Shown in pieces: positions 43,628-54,100 of a stretch of DNA of 64,000 nucleotides (the first letter of the stretch is position 1; every line of letters starts with the position of its first letter). Under the pieces are notes generated by a model. That model saw nothing but the letters and a program-made list of their open reading frames with translations, did no database searches and was not told where the DNA came from. This stretch comes from Symbiodinium natans (taxonomy: Eukaryota; Sar; Dinophyceae; Suessiales; Symbiodiniaceae): assembly GCA_905221605.1 (NCBI GenBank), contig CAJNDS010002779.1, positions 694,177 to 758,176 of the forward strand, written 5' to 3'. The translations under genes and the position numbers were made by a program.

Positions 43628-46256
43628 GACAAGGCGCTGAGCTTGCTGCAGCCAATGACGCTCGGAGGTGCCGCGGAGAGGGGACTTGGCATTTCCCGCC
43701 TCATGATGCGAGTAGTTTTCCGTTCAGGGTTTCTAGCATGTAGGGCTCATAGTGTTAAGGGGATTTACCATTTAAACATGTTTCTAGGGTTTAGGCCCTA
43801 GAGGAAGGGCTGATATCCTGTTTGTAGGGCACTGATGGTCTCAAGCGGTTCTGCCAAACCTGGAAAAGCCCTAAAGCCCCAGACCAACTTGGAAGGCGTC
43901 TCGCTTCGCCGCGGCGCAGTCTTGCAGGAATGCCCGGCGAGTTTGTTGTCTTTGGGTAGCACAGGTAGTACCAGTCGTAGGAGTGGCAGTAGCAGCGGTA
44001 GCTGGTATTCACTGCGAACAAGAAGACTAGCAAGTGAGCATGTCAATGCCTTACGACTCTACACAATCTAAATATATATATATATACACATATATATGTA
44101 TATACATACATACGCATAAATAGGCGATGTATTCCATATGAGTGCACAGACTGACGTACATGCATGCATGCATGCATGCATACATACATACATACATACA
44201 TACACAGAGACAACGATAGAGAGATATCATAGTATGTATATATCGTGTTTTTGTATATTAAGTATTATACATTCTTTTTTTCAATGTAATATTTTTTTAG
44301 GTACTTTCTACTTGTCTATCATAGTTTATGAGATTGTCCTATGTTTCGATTACGTACAGTTTCTCTCATGGATTTGTCTTGGCAGGCAAAGCGGGCGGTC
44401 AAAGCGAAAGCTGAAGATGGTAAGGATGAAGGAGGCACGCTTGGGACGGCACGGTGCTTTTGGCCCACGGTCTTTCTGAAACCCTAAACCCTAAACCCGA
44501 AACCCTACACCCTAAACCCTAAACCCTGTAGCAGACAGATTCGGTGGCCAATCTGAGCATAATTCCTCGGGCAGGTGAGAAGGATGAAGCCACGGCTGTG
44601 CGACAAAGGCCGCCGAAAGCGCCGGAGTAATTCCTGATTTGAAGAGATAGATGTCGTCGTCCGTGCTTCCAGTAGGGTTTAGGGTTTAGGATATAAGCTG
44701 TAGGGTTTATCCCCAAGCTGCTGCAGCACATCCGGAACGAGCGACAACAATTGGCGCACAAGCGCGGTCGCTTGTGTGGTATTGCCCATGTGGCGTGTTC
44801 ACACACCGCGGAAAGGGCGAGGACTCCTGGTAACCCGCAGAGGAAGGCACAACCTCGATCAATACCCACGCTTCTGTAGTCATGCAGACAATGCTGCAGA
44901 AGGTCGTGCGCGAGTGTTAGGGTTCAGGGTTCCGGTTTGACATAGTATACCACAGCTCCCCACTTAAGTTCATTGTGCTAAGTCGCATATGTAGACTCAG
45001 TGTCAGACACAGGCGGTTGCAGGCCCGATGATGAACTTCATCGGAATCCACACGACGGGTTTGGCTGCCGCTCTCCCAAAGCCCACCCAAAACGCCTCGC
45101 CTTGCCTCAAGCTTGCTTGTCACATCACTACGGAGTAAGGCTTACGGGTTTTAGGGTTTTGTGGGTGGCAAGGGTGGGCTTCATCCCTCAACCCTTCAAG
45201 CCTTTAGCCCTTAAAACCCTGTAAGCAACACTTTCTTGAAGCCCTATAAACCCTAAACCCTAAACCCTTCAAGCAGGCTCTCGCAGATCAGCAGCTTCCC
45301 CACACAGCTGGTCTTCGAGCTGCCCGAGGAGGAAGCGGCTGAGGACAGGGGAAGCCCGGAGGTTTTTAGGGGTTTAGGGTTTAGGGTTTAGGGTAAGGGG
45401 TGTTCTAAAATCTAAACCAAACCCTAGACCGTCAGGGGACAGGATTTCGAAGGGAGGGCTTTCGAGGTGCTTTGGGGTGCCACGGACCGGAGCCCTAAAC
45501 CCTAAACCCCAAACCCCAAACCCTACACCGTAAACCCGGAAACCCTAAAACCCTAAAACCCTAAAACCCAAACCCCAAACCCCAAACCCCAAACCCTAAA
45601 CCCCGAAGAAGAGGAGAAGCCAAACCTCGGCCTCGTAAAGCTTGACGAGCTCCCGGCCTTGGATGGCTATGCGAGTGGTAGCCTCGGCTCCCGATGCGTT
45701 CATGTTCGGACTGCGTTTCTTTGTTTTTTGTTTAAGGCTTTTTTTTCTCCGCCCGCCGGGGGGGGGGGGGGGGGTTGGGGTTTTAGTGTTTAGGGTTTAG
45801 GGCGGAAGAGGGGGGGATTGAGGGCTAAGAGTCTTGAGTGCTTAGGTCGCGTTGCTCAGTCTTTGTGTTGTTCTTGCTGGTGCTTCGGGGATCTTTGGTC
45901 TCTTTCTTGGGTTTGGGGGTGTAGAAACCCGCCGACCTCGGTGATCCGCATGCAGTGTAGATGCAGCGAAGGCTTTCAGGGGTCCATGGCACAGGGCTTC
46001 CGGTGTTCGTAGAAGATTGATTATTTAGATAAGACCATCGCTAAACCCTAAACCCAAAACCGAAGCAATACCCTACATTGGGGTGTTGAGGTCGATCTTG
46101 GGCTTGTGCGAGCGTGCCTCAGGTCATGGAATGTTCGCTCGATTGGGCCGCATCGCCCAGCCAAGTGACTTCACGTGCGCCAGGTTCCAGCCCCGAAGAT
46201 GTAACCTTCGGCAGCTTTCGAATTTTCGGGACATATGTATACATGTATACATAGAG

Positions 46257-46299
<43 letters not shown>

Positions 46300-46965
46300 G
46301 AAACACAAAATCTCTCTGTGTGTGTGTGTGTGTATCCGGGTGCGACGTTGGGGATGGAGTATACCTGGGTCCCCAAACACCTAACCCTAAACCCTAAACC
46401 CTAAACCCTAAGCCCTAAAACCCTAAACCCTAAGACCCTAAACCCTAAACCCTAAACCCTGCGTGTCTGCGTATCTGCAGGCGCTCGGGGCAGCCGAAGC
46501 AGATCCCCAGTGATCTTGCACCTTGCACGCAGGAAGCTCCGGGCCGAATCCCAGGCTCTCTCAAAGGTTTAGGGTTTAGGGTTTAGGGTTTAGGGTTTAG
46601 GATTTTAGGGTTTAGGGTTTTAGGGTTTAGGGTTTAGGGTTTAGGGTTTAGGGTTTAGGGTTTAGGGTTTAAAGTTTAGGGTTTGGGGTTTAGGGTTTAG
46701 GGGGATTGCAAAGGCGATCTGATCTGCGTGCCCAACTGTGTGCTTCAGGGTGAACCCTAAACCCTAAACCCTAAACCCTAAACCCTAAACCCTAAACCCT
46801 AAACCCTAAACCCTAAACTGTTCTTGCCTCTCTCGCCTCCTCCCAAGTATACACTGCAGCAAGATTGTTTAGGGTTTTAGGGTTTAGGGTTTAGGGTTTA
46901 GGGTTTAGGGTTTTCTAAGACTGTCGCTCTTTCTCCGCAGTGACCCGTCTTGTACTGCGGGATGA
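43628..46965 (+). CDS. Multi-exon gene of unknown function ending at 46965
   Basis: The best-supported chain is 45013-45080 (VAGPMMNFIGIHTTGLAAAL), 45277-45361 (SSFPTQLVFELPEEEAAEDR), 45443-45491 (DFEGRAFEVLWGATDR) and 45609 to about 45695 (EKPNLGLVKLDELPALDGYA). Phases match at all three joins and introns are GC, GT and GC to AG. Likely upstream exons are 43628-43711 (KALSLLQPMTLGGAAERGLG), 44386-44448 (AKRAVKAKAEDGKDEGG, behind a strong pyrimidine tract) and 44718 onward (LLQHIRNERQQL). Likely 3' exons are 46701-46749 (DCKGDLICVPNCVLQ, acceptor TTTAG from telomere-like repeat), 46848-46866 and 46941-46965 with stop TGA. An EGF-like CRCSEGFQG near 45957 is open but unplaced. Several introns are mainly telomere-like repeat. 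It may be two genes; no conserved domain is recognised. Confidence 0.5.
44156..44206. repeat. (CATG)n/(CATA)n microsatellite
   Basis: About five CATG units followed by about six CATA units. It sits upstream of the pyrimidine tract before the exon at 44386. Confidence 0.9.
46257..46330. repeat. (AG)n and (TG)n microsatellites
   Basis: About 18 AG units (46260-46297), then a TG run at 46317-46332. A similar AG array is at 25106-25147. Confidence 0.9.
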
Positions 46966-47262
46966 GCTGAACCCCAAGACGCCCTAACTTGACAGGGAGT
47001 TGTTGTGGTTGTCAGGTCCCCTTGCAGGTACCCCCCGCCCCCTTACAATAGGGTTTAGGGTTTAGGATTAAGGGTATAGGGTTTACAAGAGGGCCCCCTT
47101 TCAAAGGGTAACCATTGTGCAGAATCGAGCGTGAAGCCGCATTCCAAGGCTGGCGTTTGGGCCACCGTGGCAGCTCATATTCGTCTGAACAGCGAGGCCT
47201 TTAAGCTACGACTGTGACATGCAGGGTTTAGGGCTTAGGGTTTGCGGTTTAGGGTTTAGGGC

Positions 47263-50200
47263 ATGACAGTTCTTCAAGAGACTTTCCCCAGAAGACCCAA
47301 TCTTCATGCTCATGAAAGCTCCGCTCAAAACTCCCCAAGACTCCAAGTCCCCACAACCCCAGAGCCGTAAACCATAAAACCTCATTGACCCCAAGCCCTA
47401 AACCCCTAAACCCCCTTAAACCCTAAACCTTAAAATTCTGCACTTCCTGGAGGACCTTTCGGAGCTCCTGGGCCAGCTTCTGCCGGCCGAGGACCCGATC
47501 ACACGAGATGCTGGCAGTTCAGATGCTGGAGGGCTGATGAAGATTGAGGGTTCAGGGTTTATAGGGTATAGGGTTTAGGGCTTAGGGTTTTGGAGTTTAG
47601 GGTTTAGGCTTACTGTAGGGCTGATGCAGAATCATTTTCTGATGTAGATGGCCACAGAACGAATTCATGGGTTTAGAGTTTCCGGTGTAGGGTTTGGCGT
47701 AAAGGGTTTCGGGTTTAGGATTTAGGGTTTACGGAAACCCCTCAACCGGGCCAGGTGACCGGCAAGCTCCTAGAGAAGAAAGCGCCGTTGTCGGGGGAGT
47801 CGCTACCCCCAGGCGGGATGGGGGGCCAGGGTTTAGGCTCCTGATAAAGGCCCAGAGCCCTAAACCCTGTAAACCCTAGAAACCCTATACACCCTATAAA
47901 TCCCTAACCCCTATACCCTCAACCCTAAACCTAGGTCAATAAGCCCTGGTCATCCCCTCCCCTTGAACCGCAACACCCTTTAAGTTTGGGGCGTGGGAAG
48001 GCTCTAAGGGTAGTTACAGTCGTCCTGAATGCGGCCCCTTACCTCCCTCAAAGGGTTCTGATGTATGGGCTTCTAGGTTTTATAGGGGTATATACGGGGT
48101 CCCCTTCTAGGGGCCCATACGAAGGTACCCTAAGATACCCTATAATCACTAGAGCCCTACAAGCCCTACAACCCCTAACCCCTTTTAAGGGCCCCATACT
48201 AATTCCTAAACCCCTAAACCCTAAGCTAAACCCTAAACCCTAAAAGGGACCAGATAACAACCCTTGGAAAGGCGAGCTGCCTTTTGACATCTCCTCGCAC
48301 GCATCTTGCCGGGGGAAGCTGGGCCGCCAGAATCCTGTGGTTGACCTCGGCTTAGGGTTTAGGGTTTAGAGTTTAGGGTTAGGGTTTAGGGTTTAGGGTT
48401 TAGGGTTTAGGGTTCAGGGTTCAGGGTTCAGGGTTCAGGGTTCAGGGTTCAGGGTTCAGGGTTCGGTTCAGGGTGTACGGTTTAATTGGGGTTAGTTTAG
48501 GGTCGTCCTTGAACCACATCCTTAAACCGCCCTTAAGCCTTCAACCATCCTGGGCAAACTCTTAAGGGCGGTTCTCCAAAGTCGGGTCCTCTGGGGCGTC
48601 CAGATGATATGGGTGCCGTACTATATGGGGCCCAAAAAGGGGCCCTAATCTAGAGAACTGCCTAAACCCTAAACCCTAAACCCTAAACCCTAAACCCTAA
48701 ACCCTAAACCCTAAACCTGTACAAGCCCTCCAAACATCCCATCAGAGGAACGATCATGCCCAGCGTTCGCTGAGCCGCTGGTCCGAGGCATCGCCAAACG
48801 ACAGGGGTTCAGGGTTTAGGGTTTAGGGTTTAGGGTTTATAAGGGGTGAGGGGTAGGGGTTTAGGGTTTGGGGCTTCAGGGATTTAGGGTTCAAGGGCTT
48901 TGGGGTTTAGTGTTTGGGGGGGGGGGGGGGGGTCTAGAAAGTAGACACCACTCAACTCAGTGCCCTGAAGTAGTATGGTGTAACTTCTATGTGGTACTTT
49001 ACCGTAACTTTAGATCCTTACCTTTTTTGGTGTATTGGGTTTCTTAGTAAGGCAGCTAGAAGTTTAATTTATAGCTACCCTCCTGAGTGCAGCCAAGACT
49101 TGTGAGAGAAAGCAAAGCCGGATCTGCCTTCCAGATCTCCAAGGGGGCTTAACGGGCTTCGAGTTGCAGGAACGCCCCCTAAACCCTAAACCCTAAACCC
49201 TAAACCCTAAACCCTAAACCCTAAACCCTAAACCTGTCGCTTCACTGCTCAGGACATGGCCTTCTTCCGGAATCGCGCTGCCAGCACCAAGGTGTATTCA
49301 CTCAAGTTAAAGGCCGGGAGGGTTCGGAATAATTACTAATCGTATTCCCTTCTGGTTCCTTTATACTTGTACTGTAATAACCCACTCAGAACCCTGTTCT
49401 AATTATTAAGACCCCGAAAGAACCCTTAGTACCCTCCCTAAACTGCCGTAAAGCCACGAACCATAAAGATGTGAAAGGCCGACGGACTAAAGGCACAGCC
49501 CCCCCTGGAGCGCCCTAAGATAGCCTAAACTCCCTCAATACAGCGACTATAGGCTCTTATGGAGGAGTACAGGGTTTCGTCTTGATGTTCACTGGGGGCA
49601 TCCATGCAACTAGTGTCGATAATTGCTCTTAGTCAAGAGGGAATTTTGCCCAGCTCGTTCGGCCCGGAAAGGAGCGCTTCCAAATTCCCTGAACCCTAAA
49701 CCCTATTTATAAACCCTAAACCCCTTATTCTGCGCCAAGACCTCAAGAAAGACGACTCTTGCGAGTTGACGAGGCCAATGGCCAATGGCCAGCACCTGAT
49801 GCGCTAGATGAGCTGCAGACCAACCTCCTGAACCTGAAGGACAGCTGGGATTGCATGTCTTGATTGAACTCGGGTTCAGGTTTGAGGGCTTAGGGTTTCG
49901 GGTTACGGCTCAGCGTCTAGGGTCGGTTCCTGCAAATCCTCAACCCCTGTATCAGTCACGCCAGACGCGGTCAGAGTGGTGACAGGAACAAACATGTAAT
50001 GATCTCGGAGAGATGCTGAGGGTCGCAGCTCTCATCCCAGGAGGCAGATGAAGCGAAGGTGTCCAAGTCCCTAGACCTGCCAGGGCCCTAGTTGAGGCAA
50101 TCTCTATGTGTTCCAGGACGGGCTATTAGGCCCTATAACCCCTTAAACCCTAAACCTTAAACCCTAAACCCTAAACCCTAAACCCTAAAAGGCCCCTTAT

Positions 50201-51175
50201 AGGGTTGATTGTGGGGATTATAGGGCCTTATAGCCCATCCTGGTTCCAGGGAGGTGTATGGTTCGACAAGGGTATCATGTTTGCGCTCAAGAAGGGAACT
50301 CCAGCCCATCAGCCAACCCTCTTGCCAAGCAAAAACCCAACCCCCACCCTAAACCCTAAACCCTAAACCCTAAACCCTAAACGAGCTACACCCAAGCTTC
50401 ACACAAACCCTACAACCCCTACAAGCCACTCGTTTTTCAAGCAACTACAAGCCTCTGCAGCCCGAGCCTACAACTAATTATAGGGTCGGAATTCATTGCC
50501 AATAGTATTATTCCTTTAGGGTCCCTTAAAAGCTATACGATAGTAGGCCTCCCAACTAAACCCTATTCTGAGTATTCAGGCCCCTGTATGATGCATTTCC
50601 TGAGGCTATTGCAGGCTGCTGGCTCGGTGGAGGGATCCAGCGAGGAGCCTGCGGGCTTGCAGATCCGGGCGTGTTCCGCGGGTCGCAACCCAAAGCCTCG
50701 CAGAAAATCTCGGAGCCCTATAAGAACCCTATGAGCCCTTCTACCTGCTTACAACTTCAATTCTGACTCCCAATGCCAGCCATTTCCTCTTAAGACGCAC
50801 GGATGGCCTGAGCGCCTTAAAGCGCTGAATGCTACAACCCTCAAGTTCTGAGCTCTTGCCACCCCAGCAAACGGTCGCAGGACCGCGTGCGCTTCTCGCT
50901 CCTGCGCTACTCGGGTCAAGAGCCCGAGGCCTTCGAAGCTGTGCACAGGAGGTTTTGGGTTTGGTTTTGGGTTTTGGGTTTAGGGTTTAGGTTTAATGTT
51001 TGGGGCTTGCGGTGCGGGGGCATATTGGCGGCTGGGTGTCAACAGTGCAGTGAACCATGTCACTTCGCAGGCAGCTCGCCTGGTAGCCTTGGAACCTGAG
51101 CCAGACAATGACAAGACAGACAAGAAACACGATGCACGGCCACAGCCATTTGTCCAGCTCAGCCGGTTTAGTTGA
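47263..51175 (+). CDS. Ten-exon gene of unknown function with telomere-like introns
   Basis: Exons 47453-47509, 47755-47812, 48272-48329, 48748-48787, 49107-49169, 49253-49291, 49773-49851, 50615-50694, 50881-50937 and 51071-51175 join with every phase matching, and the total is a multiple of three, ending in TGA. Fragments read DLSELLGQLLPAEDPITRD, VTGKLLEKKAPLSGESLPPG, SRWSERKQSRICLPDLQGG, ALDELQTNLLNLKDSWD and AARLVALEPEPDNDKTDKKH. The whole is about 211 residues plus any first exon. A possible start is the ATG at 47263, right after a TTTAG|GG that could be a trans-splice or splice acceptor. Donors are GC or GA; acceptors are AG|G except before 49107. Introns contain a family E element, two family C elements and CCCTAAA blocks; intron 49170-49252 is almost pure repeat. 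No family is recognised. Confidence 0.6.
48985..49097. mobile_element. Dispersed element family E, copy 2
   Basis: Matches 37462-37572 over its full length. It lies in the intron 48788-49106 and ends ten bases before the next exon. Confidence 0.7.
49318..49410. mobile_element. MITE-like family C, copy 4
   Basis: GGTTCGGAATAATTACTAAT, CGTATTCCCTTCTGGTTCC and CTGTTCTAATTATTAAG, in the intron 49292-49772. Confidence 0.6.
50482..50595. mobile_element. MITE-like family C, copy 5
   Basis: AGGGTCGGAATTCATTGCCA, then ATAGTATTATTCCTTTAGGG and CCTATTCTGAGTATTCAGG, ending shortly before the exon at 50615. Confidence 0.55.
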
Positions 51176-51192
51176 CGTCCTCCCCCGCAGAC
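51144..51192 (+). promoter_or_regulatory. Transporter copy 1 upstream element and probable trans-splice acceptor
   Basis: AGCCATTTGTCCAGCTCAG (51144-51162) partly matches the dinoflagellate spliced leader. It is followed by a pyrimidine tract, TCCTCCCCCGCAG, ending two bases before the ATG. The same block precedes copies 2 (56615-56665) and 3 (63271-63321). An AG this close to the ATG is best explained as the site of spliced-leader addition (established for dinoflagellate mRNAs), though a 5' UTR intron would look alike. Confidence 0.5.
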
Positions 51193-54100
51193 ATGTCCGC
51201 TGAGAAGGAAGTCAAGGATGTTGAGGAAGCTCCTGCCAAAGAGTCGCTGCTTGTCTATCGAGTCCTATGAAGATCCCTCAAGGCCAAGCGAAAGTCCCAG
51301 AGCCCATGTCGCAGCAGTCATGTGTTGCCCAAGGTTCGGCGGTTGCGACTCGTGCTCCGGAGTCAGCTGCACGCCCGACGGCCTCATCGGCTTGAACACT
51401 TATGACGCCTGGCACATGTGGGCAGCTGTGGGGAGAGACCGATTCCGACCTTGCCCCCTCACATCCCCCCCCATATCCACTTGGCAAGGATTGGAAGTAC
51501 CTCTGCATCCCGACGCTGCGGTGCATGGGGGGGCCAGCGAAATCCCCGCCGCTGCTAAAGCCCGACGCGAAGCTGCCCCTGATGCTGCGCCCTGCATGCA
51601 GTGGCGGTGCAGTGTCGGTTCGGTGCCGGTGCATTGTGTTGCGCATGCCTGCGTGTGAGGTCGCTCATCATGGGCCTGCAGCACGCCCTTGCCATGTTGG
51701 GAGGCCGGTTCTGGGGGGGGATGAGGCCGCCAATGAGGCCTGTAGGGCCTAGAGCAGCCGCTCTTGAAAGGGTGTGTCACGGTGTGCCTGCACAGGCATC
51801 ATCACCCCTCCTTCTTTGATCTCCGGCGATGCATGCTTCGCCTGGCAGCTGGACCAGGAGCTTGCCATGTGTCGGGTTAGCAGCTGGACTTCAGCAGTCT
51901 GAGTCCCCTCCCGCCTAAACAAAAACTTTTCGTAGGAGCTCTGCGACTCGAAACAGCTGCTTGGCAGAAGTCCGAGCGCTTGAGCCATCGTGCTTGTTTT
52001 TTCGGCGTTTGCATTTTGCATTCAGCTATGCGTCTTGGGACCCGGTGACGTCCTCGAGCATGTTGAGACCCGAGGTACATGATCTCCGCCGCGCTGATCT
52101 GCTCGGGCCTTCTGTCCCTGGTGCAGATCCTTCGCTGGAAGCTGGTGGGAGGCTACACCCTCGGAACGGGCCTGATCTCCGTGATCGGCACGTCCTTCAC
52201 CTTCCTGCCCATCGCTCGTGAGGTGGTGGTGTCCGAGATCCAGGCAGGCCGCAGTGGTATGGATGCCTACGGCAAGTTCCTGGGGACCTGCCTGGCGGCC
52301 TCCGTGACCGAGCTCTTCATCTCCTTCATCCCGCCCCGCTACCTCAAGAAGGTCTTCCCTCCCGTGGTGAGCGGCACCTGCGTCTGCCTCATCGGCGCGG
52401 GCCTCTCCGTTGCGGGACTCAAGCACCTTCGCAAGCATGTCAGCCCTGTGCGTTCTAAGATTTGCAAGTGACATTCACGTAGATACTCTGACTAATTACA
52501 TCTCGTCTACCAATGTATGCTGTCTCCGCCCTTCTCGGGGTCTGGGAAGGGAAGTCGACCCGTATGTCCAGGTACTGGGGCGGCGGCGTCTTCTGTGCGG
52601 AGAACGACATGTCCCGCGCGGCCGCTTTCGGTTCCCCCCAGGCCTTGCCTTTGGGGCAACACCTCTGAACCCGTGCCAGACAAACACACACTTGGTAGCT
52701 GAGTAGATAGCCTTTACCCTTTTGGGGTACCTACCATAGTTGCAAAGGTCAAGCTTTTCTGGGCCGGGCCAGGCTAGTCATCAAAGTAGGTGCAGCAACA
52801 TCTTGTGCTGCAATGTACATCTGACTCTCTTTCTTTCTCTCTCTCTCTCTCACTCTCTCTTTCTCGCTTGCTCAAACTCGCTTGCTTGCTCGCTCATGTC
52901 GAGCGCAGATCTGCACCGGCAACGGCGACGTGGCGCTGCCCTACGGCGACGTGCACTACTTTGGCCTCGGCATGAGCGTGATGATCTTCTTGGCGGCTTG
53001 GCTGCACCATAAGTCTCACCGCACTTGCAGCGTGGACAGCGTGCTGCAGCCCACGTCCCGACTGGCGCGTGAACCCAGCCTCACGCGCAGGTCTTCATTC
53101 AGGCGGTGGGCTCGCCCTTCATGAAGAACTGCTCCGTTGCCCTGGCGCTCTTCTTCGGCTTCTTCGTGGCGGGAGTGTCCTCCTACACGGCCGAGGATGG
53201 CTCGTCCCTGCCCTACGTGAACAGCGACAAGATCGACCAAGCGGGCGTGTTCACCTTCCTCTGGACCGCCGGCTGAAGATATTGATATTCCAATTGCATC
53301 TAGAGTCTGGAATTGTTGCATGGCTCTTTCGGCCCTGGCCAGGGCTGCCACATGCCCCTCGCATAATTGTTTCAGGGATGAGGGGTGATTTGTCGGCTCG
53401 CGTTTCTGCATGAAGCAGGACGACCACCTTCAACATCGGCTTCTACCCTCCCGCCTTCATCCCGCTGCTGCTGGGCTTCGTGATCACGGCCGTGGAGACG
53501 GTGGGCGACATCCAGGCCTGCATGCATGCACACGGCCCGACACGGACCGAAACCGCCCCCACCCGGCCTTGCGGCAAGCGGAAGAAGCCCCGCTGAAGCG
53601 CAGCCTGCGTTTGAAGTCGAGGGTCGCGTGTTGCGTCTCTCGCGCGCGGCAGGCCTCCTGCGACGTGAGCGGCCTGCCCATCGAGGGGCCGGATGCGGAC
53701 TCCCGCATCCAGGGCGGCCTGTTGGCCGACGGCGTCAACAGCTTCCTGGCCTGCCTCATGACCTGCCACTCGGATGCCTCAAGAGACATGCCAACAATAT
53801 CTATAGCAATGAGAATCTGCACGGCTAGGGTTTAGGGTTTAGGGTGTAGGGTTCAAAGGGTATAGGGTATGGGGTTTCAGTTCTTCAGCCCTGCTTGGCC
53901 GGAGGCCCTCCCAACACGACCTTCTCCCAGAACAACGGCGTCATCGCCATCACCCGCTGCGCGTCCCGGGCCGCGGGCATCGCCTGCTGCTTCTGGCTGA
54001 TCTTGCTGGGCTGCTTCGAGACACTCGGCACCTCAGTATACTGCAGACTCTCGCTTTTGATTCCCATTGCCCCGCGCCCTCAGGAAGTTCGGTGCGGCCA

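Larger units (their letters stand above)
1..50400. repeat. Field of interstitial telomere-like repeats (TTTAGGG/CCCTAAA and variants)
   Basis: Short tracts of the seven-base unit TTTAGGG or its complement recur every few hundred bases, in both orientations. Clear blocks include 377-474, 1265-1318, 2091-2135, 3632-3682, 7571-7655, 9007-9078, 11376-11472, 11552-11618, 12499-12557, 17987-18098, 20824-20932, 21025-21110, 23413-23475, 24384-24440, 36605-36720, 42003-42070, 46564-46705, 46754-46817, 48660-48716 and 49179-49234. Derived units (TTTGGGG, TTCAGGG, GCTTAGG, TTTAAGGG, CCCCCAAA) form their own homogeneous arrays. Mixed orientation and unique DNA on both sides rule out a chromosome end. 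Most blocks fall inside introns of the genes described below. Confidence 0.95.
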
